Source: Bacillota bacterium (lineage in GTDB: Bacteria; Bacillota; Clostridia; Acetivibrionales; DTU013). Taken from it: a DNA stretch of 64,000 bases. Shown piece by piece: positions 18,131-26,587 of this stretch (the stretch's first letter is position 1; every line of letters starts with the position of its first letter). The position numbers and the translations under genes are program-made. The stretch spans positions 1 to 64,000 of the forward strand of contig JAEYRB010000056.1 in NCBI GenBank assembly GCA_023409735.1. The letters run 5' to 3'. Under the pieces are notes generated by a model. The model made no database searches and was not told where the DNA came from. It saw nothing but the letters and a program-made list of their open reading frames with translations.

Positions 18131-18163
18131 AGCTTCCGCATTTGCGGAAGCTTTTGTTTTTGT
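18131..18163 (+). terminator. Terminator of the sugar transporter operon
   Basis: AGCTTCCGCA and TGCGGAAGCT form a perfect 10-bp stem with a 2-base loop, followed by TTTGTTTTTG. It also marks the change from GC-richer to AT-rich DNA. Confidence 0.9.
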
Positions 18164-18399
18164 TAGAAAAACTCCCAAGCCCCTTGTGCAGAAATGTGAA
18201 TTTCTATAACAGCGTATCAGCTGGTACTTATTATTTTTTCGATTTGGACTGATGAGTTTTCTCATTAGGTTTCAAATCTTTTTCATTTACGCCTAAAATA
18301 TGAACCTCAGGTTTTCTAGTAAGCTCTGTAACATGATATTGGAACATTTAACTTACAGTTATTGTCTAAAAAAATGAATAAAGTAAAGGGGATATGTAA
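18164..18399. other. AT-rich intergenic stretch
   Basis: No coding frame or RNA structure stands out here. The last bases before the next gene contain AAAGGGGAT, its ribosome binding site. Confidence 0.4.
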
Positions 18400-19941
18400 A
18401 TGGCAAAGATACATAAATCACTAACCTTAGTTTTGATTACTGGTTTTTTAATAACATTAATAGGTTGCACTTCAGGTGATTTTCCCGTTAGTACCATTGG
18501 TTTGCATGATAAATCTGCCGAGAATAATGCCGGCAATGTTAATAAAGTTAATCAGGCTTCTTTAAACTCAATGAGTAGTCAGCAGGTTTCCAGTGCTCAA
18601 AATAATAATAACGATACTTCGGGGACAAATAAGCCTGAGATTGTAGACAATTTAAAAAGTATTGAAATTGAAAACATGAATGATGAAGAGAACTCAAAAG
18701 TAACCATCAATCTGCCTGAAAACTGGTATGCGAAGGAATTTGTTTTTAATAAGGATCCAAACTTCGAATATAACACAGGGAAGAACAAGCAAACCAAAAA
18801 GGTACACAGCTTTGAACTCTATAACTCGTTGAATATGGATAAATTCAATCAATATGGAATCAAAGGACTTGCAGGAGAGTTCTATGTACAAAGCTATTAT
18901 AGAGATGAGCCTGAAAGCTCCCGCTTTCCAAACCATTCAGAGGTTAAGTCCAGAGTATATTCGGGGGAGATGGTATTGGGTGAGGGGGAGATATTCATTC
19001 TTGACTGTGACCTCCCAAGAGAATTGCGAACTGAAAAATACTCCACTTATGATATGGTATACGTATGGATTCCGATAAAGAATGAAGCTTTGGCGTATAA
19101 CATGTCAATTTGCGTACCGTTAGGTGAAAAAGTCGATGAGTATATTGAAATGGTAAAGAAGATGCTTAACGCAGACAATCAAACATACCTAGTTCAAGAG
19201 GATATTGAATGGATAACAATGCAGGGCGGCTTGGGTATCACTACAAAGGTTTTGTTCGCTGGTCATGATGATGAAAAGATTAATAGAATTATTTCAATGA
19301 TTAATTCTGGTGCAGGAAAAATGGAATCTACCGAAGCCGAGATTAATGTAATTCATTCAAGAGCAAGACCTATTGGCATCTGTTTTCAATTAAAAGATGA
19401 GAATAAGGCATACGTTTGGACTGACTATTCTACGAAAGCCTTTGAGAATGGATGGTCGGCAACTACGCTTAATGACAGGTTTATACTGGATATTCAGAAC
19501 GGCGGTAAGGATGAATACTACACGATTTTTTCCAAAGATGTAGCAAAATATCTTAGTGAAGGCTGGAAAGATGATATGCCGATGGTCAACAAAATAAGTG
19601 TAAACTCTGGATCAGACAAAAATGGAGAGCAGAACGTCATTAGGGATGGCGATAAAGCTATTGTGGATGGAGACGGCTGTACTTCGAAAGAAGTAGTAAT
19701 TCATTTGAGGCGAAATGGCGAACCCAAGGAAGATTATATTATCGGGAAGGCTATCCCAGAGTTTGGTAAATGGCAATGGAGCGGGTTAATAACAAGACAG
19801 TTCCAAGCTCTGGATGGTAAGAAAGTCACCTTGGCAAAAGACCTCTATGACATTGTAGCAGTCGAGGATGGTGCGGGGATAGGTATTTGTGGAGTTATAG
19901 ATTTAAGGGAAGGAATTGAAGGTAACTCTCATGAAAATTAA
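18400..19941 (+). CDS. Hypothetical lipoprotein
   Basis: The 513-residue product has a lipoprotein signal ending LIGC (Cys23), then a low-complexity Asn/Ser/Gln-rich linker up to about residue 85. A mixed alpha/beta region without recognisable catalytic motifs follows. It should be anchored outside the cytoplasmic membrane. Its 3' end overlaps the next small secreted-protein gene by 11 bp, so the two are co-expressed. A function cannot be assigned. Confidence 0.75.
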   Translation: MAKIHKSLTLVLITGFLITLIGCTSGDFPVSTIGLHDKSAENNAGNVNKVNQASLNSMSSQQVSSAQNNNNDTSGTNKPEIVDNLKSIEIENMNDEENSKVTINLPENWYAKEFVFNKDPNFEYNTGKNKQTKKVHSFELYNSLNMDKFNQYGIKGLAGEFYVQSYYRDEPESSRFPNHSEVKSRVYSGEMVLGEGEIFILDCDLPRELRTEKYSTYDMVYVWIPIKNEALAYNMSICVPLGEKVDEYIEMVKKMLNADNQTYLVQEDIEWITMQGGLGITTKVLFAGHDDEKINRIISMINSGAGKMESTEAEINVIHSRARPIGICFQLKDENKAYVWTDYSTKAFENGWSATTLNDRFILDIQNGGKDEYYTIFSKDVAKYLSEGWKDDMPMVNKISVNSGSDKNGEQNVIRDGDKAIVDGDGCTSKEVVIHLRRNGEPKEDYIIGKAIPEFGKWQWSGLITRQFQALDGKKVTLAKDLYDIVAVEDGAGIGICGVIDLREGIEGNSHEN

Positions 19942-20380
19942 GATGAAAATTATTATCTGCCTGTCAGTACTATTAATATCACTTTTAATATTAATTTCTA
20001 ATTCTGGTCTATTCTATGATAGAATTACAGATTTGAATTACAATAAACTTATTAGCGAACTTAAATCACAAGGATACAACGTTGACGAAATCAAGCAGTC
20101 TGAAAATGAAACCAAGTTTACTTTATTTTTGGTTTATCCAAAATATATTGACATAAACGGAGAAAGAATATCTGTCTATGAGTTTCCTGATGTGAGTACT
20201 GCCGATTCTCAAGCAAATACGATTTCCGTAGATGGATTTTCAATAGGAAATGCGATGATTGATTGGATTGATAAGCCCCATTTTTATAAGCAAGGGAAAT
20301 TGATCGTTGGATATGTCGGGAGCGATAATCTAATATTGAAAGGTCTAAAGAGAATTCTTGGTGAACCTATTACAAAGTGA
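19931..20380 (+). CDS. Small membrane-anchored hypothetical protein
   Basis: About 149 residues starting MKIKMKIIICLSVLLIS, with one N-terminal hydrophobic helix and an extracytoplasmic domain ending YVGSDNLILKGLKRILGEPI. This resembles small secreted proteins common in Firmicutes without known role. The ATG at 19931 has GAAGG 8 bp upstream, inside the preceding gene. Its overlap with that gene suggests the two products work together at the cell surface. Confidence 0.65.
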   Translation: MKIKMKIIICLSVLLISLLILISNSGLFYDRITDLNYNKLISELKSQGYNVDEIKQSENETKFTLFLVYPKYIDINGERISVYEFPDVSTADSQANTISVDGFSIGNAMIDWIDKPHFYKQGKLIVGYVGSDNLILKGLKRILGEPITK

Positions 20381-20563
20381 TTAGAATAATTGGCATTTCC
20401 CGTATTTGTTGTAATCTTATCAAAGAAATTCTTGAAAGCAGGGAATATCCGGTCAAATGCCTTTTAATATGCCGGCTTTTGGTAGAATTAAACAAATAAT
20501 GAGTTGGTGTAGTGCTGCCAAAATGCCGGTAACACAAGTCAGAGATGCTGAAGGAGAGCAATG

Positions 20564-20788
20564 ATGGAGAAAATTGAGCTATCAAAGGAACAAAGGAAAA
20601 GGGCTGTCCAGGACATAAGGGAGTACTTTGCCAGTGAAAAGGATGAGGAAATGGGTAATCTGGCGGCTGAGATAATGCTGGACTTCATTATTGAGAAAAT
20701 AGGTCCTTACATATATAATCAGGCAATTACCGATGCTCAGAAATACATGAGTGATAAGATAGATGATATGTATGGATTGATGGCTTGA
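20564..20788 (+). CDS. DUF2164 family protein
   Basis: The product of about 74 residues (MEKIELSKEQRKRAVQDI, then FIIEKIGPYIYNQAITDAQKY) matches the DUF2164 family of short helical proteins of unknown function. Two adjacent ATGs (20561, 20564) are possible; AAGGAG spacing favours the second. It precedes a J-domain gene by 30 bp in the same direction. Confidence 0.8.
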   Translation: MEKIELSKEQRKRAVQDIREYFASEKDEEMGNLAAEIMLDFIIEKIGPYIYNQAITDAQKYMSDKIDDMYGLMA

Positions 20789-20818
20789 CTGAATCAAAAT
20801 TGCTTTGGAGGTGGTCAA

Positions 20819-21298
20819 GTGCCTAATAAACATAACAATTATGATGAAATCAAAAGCAAAATCAGGAAGCTAAAGAAGCTTGAGATAAAAATTCCATTTC
20901 CTTATACTGAATATTCGGAGGGCAAACAGAGCTTATTGATGAAAGTAAATAGTATAGGCCTTGTTTGGGATGAATTTTTTGACCTTCATGAGGAATACAA
21001 GGGAAAGGCAAAATACTCAATTTGTAAATTAGCCGAGATGAATAAAGAAGAGTTCAGAAATGTTATGAACGAGTTCTTTTTTCATATATATTATAGATTC
21101 TATAAAGAAAATGGTATAGTAAACATATATTTATATGATCCGGATATACTCGCTCAGATGGGGCTTCCCATTGATGCCGGTAGTAATGAAATAAAGAAAA
21201 AATTCCGTGAACTTGCTAAAAAATATCATCCCGATACCGGAGGAGATAGTGAAAAGTTTATCGAGTTAATGGAGAATTATAGAAAACTAATTGATTAA
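20819..21298 (+). CDS. J-domain protein
   Basis: The 159-residue product starts at GTG after GGAGGTGG. The N-terminal 100 residues are unassigned. The C-terminal 50 residues are a J domain with the intact HPD triad in AKKYHPDTGG, which stimulates DnaK ATPase. The J domain is at the C-terminus and there is no Gly/Phe or zinc region, so it is a specialised co-chaperone and not DnaJ itself. Confidence 0.8.
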   Translation: MPNKHNNYDEIKSKIRKLKKLEIKIPFPYTEYSEGKQSLLMKVNSIGLVWDEFFDLHEEYKGKAKYSICKLAEMNKEEFRNVMNEFFFHIYYRFYKENGIVNIYLYDPDILAQMGLPIDAGSNEIKKKFRELAKKYHPDTGGDSEKFIELMENYRKLID

Positions 21299-21393
21299 TG
21301 CAATTTGTAATATATGTGGTATTAATGTAAAGCAGGTATATGCTTAATATATTTCGCAAATGGCGGTATCGCTTTAACGAAAGGTGATTTTTT

Positions 21394-21810
21394 GTGAGTA
21401 AATTTAAGCTTATTTGTTTTGATTTAGATGATACATTAATAAGTGAGATCCATTCCGTCATGCTACCGTGTATTTTAAATGGTAAAGGAAGGGAACACGC
21501 CATAATTCAAGAACGTGAAGAGAATGGACAGATAGACTACAAAACAGCAGATTATCATAGGGCGGGATTACTAATAGGGCTTGAAGAAGATAAAATAGCC
21601 CAATTATTTTTGAAGCTAGCAAAGCCTCTGAAAAATATTAAAAATGTAGTTTCATTATTACATAAACAAAACATGAAATGTATTGTTATTACAGTTGGTC
21701 CAAGACAGGTAGCTAAGGTGGTTTGTGATATTTGGGGCTCACTTTCTATAGATTTGCTCAAATTTTTATTGACAGTATCTAGTATTTGTGTAATAATACC
21801 TGAAAAGTGA
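21394..21810 (+). pseudogene. Truncated HAD-superfamily phosphatase
   Basis: GTG at 21394 follows AAAGGTGA. Residues 1-120 match the phosphoserine-phosphatase-like HAD fold, with the nucleophile motif FDLDDTL and the second motif VITVG. After CDIWG the similarity stops; a short unrelated tail ends at 21810. The third HAD motif (Lys) and fourth motif (acidic pair) are missing, so catalysis is unlikely. The break lies 65 bp before a terminator and the 66-bp repeats, which fits loss of the 3' end by rearrangement. Confidence 0.65.
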
Positions 21811-21874
21811 GTATGCCTAGCAGTGTTGCAAGCAGCATAGGGACAGACGAATGTCCTACACGCAGTATTTTATG

Positions 21875-21915
21875 CCCTGCGGAGTCACTCTAAAGAGTGA
21901 TCCTGCGGGGTTTTT
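21875..21915 (+). terminator. Rho-independent terminator
   Basis: CCCTGCGGAGTCACTCT pairs with AGAGTGATCCTGCGGGG through an AA loop, with a small internal mismatch, followed by five T. It closes the unit ending in the truncated HAD gene. Confidence 0.85.
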
Positions 21916-21921
21916 ATATTT

Positions 21922-22053
21922 AATGGCGTTGGCCGAAGGACTACAGCAAAAAGGCGAGAGAGGCTCGATGCCCCCGAGACTTTTATTAATGGCGTTGGCC
22001 GAAGGACTACAGCAAAAAGGCGAGAGGGGCTCGATGCCCCCGAGACTTTTATT
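21922..22053 (+). repeat. Two tandem 66-bp repeats, 22 codons each
   Basis: Two directly abutting 66-bp units (21922-21987 and 21988-22053) differ at one base. Because 66 is a multiple of three, the plus frame repeats as MALAEGLQQ...MPPRLLL. The 3' part folds as GGGGC-TCGAT-GCCCC in the second unit. Related single copies lie at 28534-28598 and 7220-7291. The pair directly precedes the ribosome binding site of the nucleoside phosphorylase gene, so it forms part of its leader. Confidence 0.85.
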
Positions 22054-22074
22054 ATGCGAGATGAGGTGGTCAAT

Positions 22075-22839
22075 ATGAAAAGAGAATTTCCAATACTAGA
22101 GTTTGACAACAATGTGAATGCAGTTATTGAACCCCAAAAAATATATCAAAAAATAGATATGCCCCAAAACGTTGTTATCTGCTTTTTCAATGATGTAATT
22201 GAAAGACTGAAAAATGAAGGAAAGCTAAAGCTTGTCACTAATAGTAAATCCGAAATAGGCTTGCTTCCGATATATGAAATACTATTTAATGATAGAAGGA
22301 TAGCGGTGTTTCATCCCGGCATCGGTGCACCTCTTTGTGCAGGAATGATGGAAGAGATAATTGCCTATGGGGGTCAGAAATTCATCGCTTGTGGTGGTGC
22401 TGGTGTTCTTAACAAGGATATTGCAGTTGGTCATATAATTGTTCCTACAGCAGCAGTCAGAGATGAAGGGACATCTTACCATTATCTGCCGCCAAGCAGG
22501 GAGGTTCAGGTTAATCCAGCTGCGATAGAGGCAATAGAGTATGTCCTAATAAAGCATAATTGCAAATACCTGTTGGCGAAGACATGGACTACAGATGCAT
22601 TTTTTCGTGAGACTGTGGACAAGGTCAGTGCGAGGAGAGCAGAAGGGTGCCTGACTGTTGAAATGGAGTGTGCAGCATTTTGTGCGGTGGCAGATTTCAG
22701 AGGTGTTACTTTTGGACAGATATTATATGGCGGAGACGATGTAAGCTGTGAGGAATGGGATTCAAGATGCTGGAATGATAGAACTGATGTAAGAGAGCTT
22801 ATTTTTGAGCTTGCGGCTGAAGCATGTTTGAACTTGTAG
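22075..22839 (+). CDS. Nucleoside phosphorylase (uridine phosphorylase-like)
   Basis: The 254-residue protein belongs to the PNP/UDP phosphorylase family: GIGAPLCAGMMEEI phosphate-binding region, ACGGAGVL, and the ribose/base motif TVEMECAAFCAVA. It splits nucleosides with phosphate in the cytoplasm. ATG at 22075 has GAGGTGG 6 bp upstream; the upstream in-frame ATG at 22054 lacks a site. The Glu-Met-Glu motif supports ribose binding. Base specificity cannot be decided. It stands alone, downstream of the tandem repeats. Confidence 0.85.
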   Translation: MKREFPILEFDNNVNAVIEPQKIYQKIDMPQNVVICFFNDVIERLKNEGKLKLVTNSKSEIGLLPIYEILFNDRRIAVFHPGIGAPLCAGMMEEIIAYGGQKFIACGGAGVLNKDIAVGHIIVPTAAVRDEGTSYHYLPPSREVQVNPAAIEAIEYVLIKHNCKYLLAKTWTTDAFFRETVDKVSARRAEGCLTVEMECAAFCAVADFRGVTFGQILYGGDDVSCEEWDSRCWNDRTDVRELIFELAAEACLNL

Positions 22840-23136
22840 GAGAGAAGCTCAGTAAACATTAACCCTAGATTTAGACAGATGTTAGTGGCGAGAGCTATCG
22901 CAGTCAATCTAAAGAGTGTATATACGAGCTCTATGCAACTGCAAGCGAAATTTACTGTAAAGCATTTCGATCAACGGAAGTACGGATAGTAAGCATGCTG
23001 ATGAATTTAGGATAGCAAGGTGTCATATAGCTAGGGCATGAAATAATGATAGTGTTAACAAACTTATGAAAAACTCAATTTGGTGAGATTAGGAAAAGAG
23101 TCTGGAATTTGAATGATTAAAATGGAGGGGTAAGAC
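22840..23136 (+). other. Intergenic stretch with possible decayed coding remnant
   Basis: A short frame reads ECIYELYATASEIYCKAFRS, then EVRIVSMLMNLG and a stop, and another frame continues DEFRIARCHIARA before a stop. The composition is protein-like but I recognise no family. It may be a relic of a lost gene. Confidence 0.3.
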
Positions 23137-23994
23137 ATGATTCGTTTACTAAGTGGAGAGGATAAACAGATCGTTTTGGAGTATATTGAAAGAAATGAGA
23201 TAGAAACATCATTTCTGTATGGTAATGTTATTGATTATGGAATAGATAACAGAAAAGAGTTCAGAAGATGTGCTGATTATTTTGGCTTTTTCAGTGATGG
23301 CAGGCTTACAGGTATTCTTCCATTTTACAATCTTGGCAGCTGCATCCCCCATTACGAGCAAACGGAGGCTCTTGATGCGTTTGTGCAGTTGATGAAGGAA
23401 AGAAGCTTTGAGTTCCTGTTGGGAATGGAAAGAATAATTAGACCCATCTACAATGAAATTAGTGGTTTTAAGGATATTGTTGAATGTAACGAAAGCAGTT
23501 ATTTCATTAATAAAAGCTTCAGACCATATGTAATAGACGGCCTTGAATTCTTTGATCCAAGACAAAAAAGTGATGATAAAGAAGTCATTGACTTCATTAT
23601 ACAGATGAGAAACAGGGGCTTTCATGAAGCTGTAGATGCAGAGCAGGTTACAAGGTCGCTTGTTCCGGCTAATCCGGAGGAGGATGTGGTCATAGCTGTT
23701 AAGGATGGAAAAATGGTGGCATACGCAGCTATACAAACGTATACAAGGACCTTAAATCAGATCGGTTCTGTCTATACGGCAGAAGAGGAGCGGGGTAAGG
23801 GATATTGCAAGGCAGTAGTTTCCGAACTATGCAAAAAAATATTATTGAAGAATAAACTGCCGACACTTTTTGCAAGAAATAATAATATACCTGCTGTTAA
23901 GGCATATACAGCGCTTGGGTTCGAGCGCTTTGATGACTATCTGTTTATAAAGTTCAAAATGATTTGTAATTCGAAGATAACTAACTGTGGTTAG
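23137..23994 (+). CDS. GNAT-family N-acetyltransferase, two-domain
   Basis: The 285-residue protein has a divergent N-terminal half and a C-terminal GNAT domain (residues about 140-280). The acetyl-CoA loop lies in YTAEEERGKGYCKAVVSEL and the ending is NNIPAVKAYTALGFERF. It transfers an acyl group to an unknown amine. ATG follows TGGAGGGG by 8 bp. It is not closely related to the GNAT at 24304. Confidence 0.82.
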   Translation: MIRLLSGEDKQIVLEYIERNEIETSFLYGNVIDYGIDNRKEFRRCADYFGFFSDGRLTGILPFYNLGSCIPHYEQTEALDAFVQLMKERSFEFLLGMERIIRPIYNEISGFKDIVECNESSYFINKSFRPYVIDGLEFFDPRQKSDDKEVIDFIIQMRNRGFHEAVDAEQVTRSLVPANPEEDVVIAVKDGKMVAYAAIQTYTRTLNQIGSVYTAEEERGKGYCKAVVSELCKKILLKNKLPTLFARNNNIPAVKAYTALGFERFDDYLFIKFKMICNSKITNCG

Positions 23995-24303
23995 AAACGA
24001 ATTGATAATAGCACTACTGTTTAAGAGTGTTTTAAAGAATAATTGTACTGATGTTTATGTGCCTGAATAGATAATTATATTAATTTTATGTGTGACGAGT
24101 GGGCAATTGCATTGCTTGACTTGTGTCCATAAAGAAATTACTATAATGTTGTTTTTTAATGTATAAGCATTTATATGTGCTTGAATTAACCGTAAACCTT
24201 TAGGCATAGCATTTATAAGGCTTTATTGGTGCTTTATTCTGTGATAGTTAAGGCAGCTTGTGAAAAATTAATATAATTAGCTACAGTAGGGGGAGTGGTA
24301 TAA
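23995..24303. other. AT-rich intergenic stretch with a possible promoter
   Basis: No gene is visible. TTGACT, 17 bp, TACTAT around 24117-24145 could be a promoter for the acetyltransferase that follows. Confidence 0.35.
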
Positions 24304-24831
24304 GTGTCAGATTTAGTATTAATTGAGCCAACAAAGGAATTAGAAACAGCAGCAATGCAATATAGAAATGAATATATAGAGCATGGTGAAGGTCATATTA
24401 ATGGAAGCTGTGGCCTTATTCACTTTTCTAATTATGATGAATGGCTGCAGAGGGTAGTTTTAGCTCATAATAAGGCTACTTCATGGATAAACGTGCCGGC
24501 TACAACATATTTCGCTGTTCGAAAAACAGATAAAAAGATAGTAGGTTCTATTCAACTGCGACATGAGCTTGACGATGATCTAAGAAAGCGCGGCGGTCAT
24601 ATCGGGTATGGAATTTGTCCATCTGAGCGTAACAAGGGCTATGGAACAGAGCAGCTGTCTTTAGTACTTGAAAAGGCCAGGGAGTTGCACATTCCGAGGG
24701 TAATGATCACATGCGACCAAACCAACATAGCGTCTGCCACCGTTGCGATAAAAAATGGCGGAAAGCTGGAATGGGAGGGTTACGACGAAGAGGACGGGTA
24801 CATTAAGATATTCTGGATAGAACTGATTTAA
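24304..24831 (+). CDS. GNAT-family N-acetyltransferase (RimJ/RimL-like)
   Basis: The 175-residue protein starts at GTG after GGGGGAG. It carries the GNAT core GGHIGYGICPSERNKGYG (acetyl-CoA pyrophosphate loop) and NIASATVAIKNGGKLEWEG, as in RimJ/RimL-type enzymes. The end of this gene and the DNA beyond are duplicated near 28.6 kb, and a decayed relative lies at 29746-30003. This is the intact member of the set. The substrate is unknown. Confidence 0.85.
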   Translation: MSDLVLIEPTKELETAAMQYRNEYIEHGEGHINGSCGLIHFSNYDEWLQRVVLAHNKATSWINVPATTYFAVRKTDKKIVGSIQLRHELDDDLRKRGGHIGYGICPSERNKGYGTEQLSLVLEKARELHIPRVMITCDQTNIASATVAIKNGGKLEWEGYDEEDGYIKIFWIELI

Positions 24832-24836
24832 TTAGT

Positions 24837-24955
24837 GGGTGCATTTGCGTCGTACTATTTTCAGGCCACGCAGACATGATATATTATAGATGTAGCTAGT
24901 AGTGAGCCACCATTATCGTGCTGCTAAATTACTTTAAGGTTATATCGCAAATGCA
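24837..24955. mobile_element. Small inverted-repeat element, copy 1
   Basis: GCATTTGCG at 24841-24849 and CGCAAATGC at 24946-24954 form the ends of a roughly 115-bp non-coding element directly after the acetyltransferase stop. It is about 90% identical by eye to 28626-28740, and its right end resembles that at 9484-9522. Confidence 0.6.
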
Positions 24956-25030
24956 AATTGATAGCTTTACCGGCTATCGGTATTATTCAGCGAGCTAATG
25001 CCAAGGGTTAACCGAATCCTTATTTCATTT
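24956..25030 (+). pseudogene. Fragment of a MerR-type regulator gene
   Basis: About 70 bp starting GATAGCTTTACCGGCTATCG nearly matches 28927-28995 inside the MerR/GyrI gene. It has an indel and an in-frame stop. It is the remains of a second copy of that gene. Confidence 0.75.
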
Positions 25031-25169
25031 CATGTCAAGAAAAGATAATTACCGACAGTGTTTTACACGAAAGTCCCCACTTTATATTCATATATTGCTA
25101 ATGTTTGCAATATACTTAATTTGGAAGTATAATGAAGTAGATATTTATATATTTTCAGGTGGTGGTGTC

Positions 25170-26155
25170 GTGGAGTATATGACGATTAAAGAAGCCGGTG
25201 AAAAATGGGGGCTTGGAATCCGGGTTGTGACGCTGTACTGTACAGAGGGCAGAATACGCGGTGCTGTAAAGAAGGGCAACCTGTGGCTTGTTCCCAAAGA
25301 TGCTGTTAAGCCGGAGGATAGAAGACGAAAAAGAGCCTCTGTTCAAGTAGAAAAGGAACCGGCAATGCCTGTAGATATGTATGATTTATATCAACAAAGA
25401 AAGCAAGGAGGACCATGGCCTTTTAAATCGCTGTATGAAAACAAAGAGCTGTTTATTAAGATCATTAAGCACTTTCCGTATCCTATGCACATATGCGCAC
25501 CAGACGGTACGATGCTTCTTGCAAATGAAGATTATTTAAAGTTTGCTAAAATATCTAATCCCGACAAACTATATAATAAGCATAACATTTTGCTCAATCC
25601 CAACCTTGAAAGATGGGGAGTAAAGGATTTTATTATGCAGGCATTTCAGGGAGAAGTCGCTCATTTATATGATGTCAAAGTACCGTATCAGGAAATTATT
25701 GAGCGGCTGGGAGACCACAAGGAATTAGTATGTAAAAGACTGTTCCACAACATTACCTCTTTGCCTATATACGACAACAGTAATCAATTGATATATATTG
25801 TGTTTATTTTTGTCACATCCAGGTCTTATGAGGACAGAGACGAAATCATAAAAGGAAAAGAATACATAGACGACCACTGGAAAGAAGAATTTGACATAGA
25901 TAAGCTTGCCGGTATCGTTCACATGAGCAGATATCACTATACACGCTTATTTAAACAACATACGGGTATGTCGCCCAATAACTATTATCAAGAGGTAAAG
26001 CTAAACAAGCTTAAGGAAAAGCTGTGTGATACAAATCTCTCCATAACCCAGGCCTTTGAGGAATGTGGTGTTAGCTATAAAAATTGGCGAAGAAATTTAA
26101 AGAAAAGATAGGCATGACTCCTTCCAAATATCAAGCAACAATGATGCAAAAATAA
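25170..26155 (+). pseudogene. Chimeric AraC-type regulator, frameshifted near the 3' end
   Basis: From GTG at 25170 the product reads as three parts. First is an excisionase/MerR-like DNA-binding domain (MTIKEAGEKWGLGIRVV, then GNLWLVPKDA). A PAS-like middle follows (FPYPMHICAPDGTMLLANED). Last is an AraC helix-turn-helix (FDIDKLAGIVHMSRYHYTRL, then GMSPNNYY). After GVSYKN the frame runs into TAG at 26109-26111. In another frame the family sequence continues as LAKKFKEKIGMTPSKYQ to TAA at 26153-26155. So a small indel removed the second recognition helix. The truncated protein would be 313 residues. Sequencing error is the main alternative. Confidence 0.7.
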
Positions 26156-26169
26156 AAAATGATTAAGGT

Positions 26170-26204
26170 GGCTTCCGAATGTAGTTGTTCGGAGGCCTTT
26201 TTTT
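26170..26204 (+). terminator. Rho-independent terminator
   Basis: GGCTTCCGAA and TTCGGAGGCC pair (one G-T) with an 8-base loop, followed by seven T. It follows the true end of the regulator gene. Confidence 0.9.
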
Positions 26205-26587
26205 GTATGCAAAATAGCAATAATGACCGTAAATATAGCACTCAATTGACTATCTTGCTTGTAATTATTTACATATAATTAAACCGCAGAGGGTGTTGCC
26301 TACCTCTCTTATTGAGAATGTACCATACCCTATAGCATATTTTAACAGGATGGGAATCTGGCGTTTTACAATACCTTATCGAAAGAAGCGGGTCTGTATA
26401 CCGTTGATTTGTCAAAGAGTTAACACAGTAATTTATACCGTAGTACTGATGAATGCCATCAGATCCTTGACACTGCGGAGAATATATTCACAGGCAAAAC
26501 AGCTTTTTAACAGGGTTGTCCGATCTATTGGAACTATCATATGTTAAATAACGAGCAGGCAAGCATCTGAAGTGCCAGTTTGAAGAT
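26205..26587 (+). other. Decayed coding-like stretch before the SLH gene
   Basis: No intact gene is present. Short pieces such as ECHQILDTAENIFTGKTAF are separated by stops and frame changes. The piece TAENIFTG resembles TADNIYTG in the GH76-like protein at 7305-8534, so this may be the ruined catalytic part of the surface protein that follows. The match is short. Confidence 0.3.

Noticed and set aside
21922..22053. Glycine riboswitch
   Set aside because: GCCGAAGG and GCAAAAAGG recall that motif, but the order and the helices around them do not fit the aptamer.
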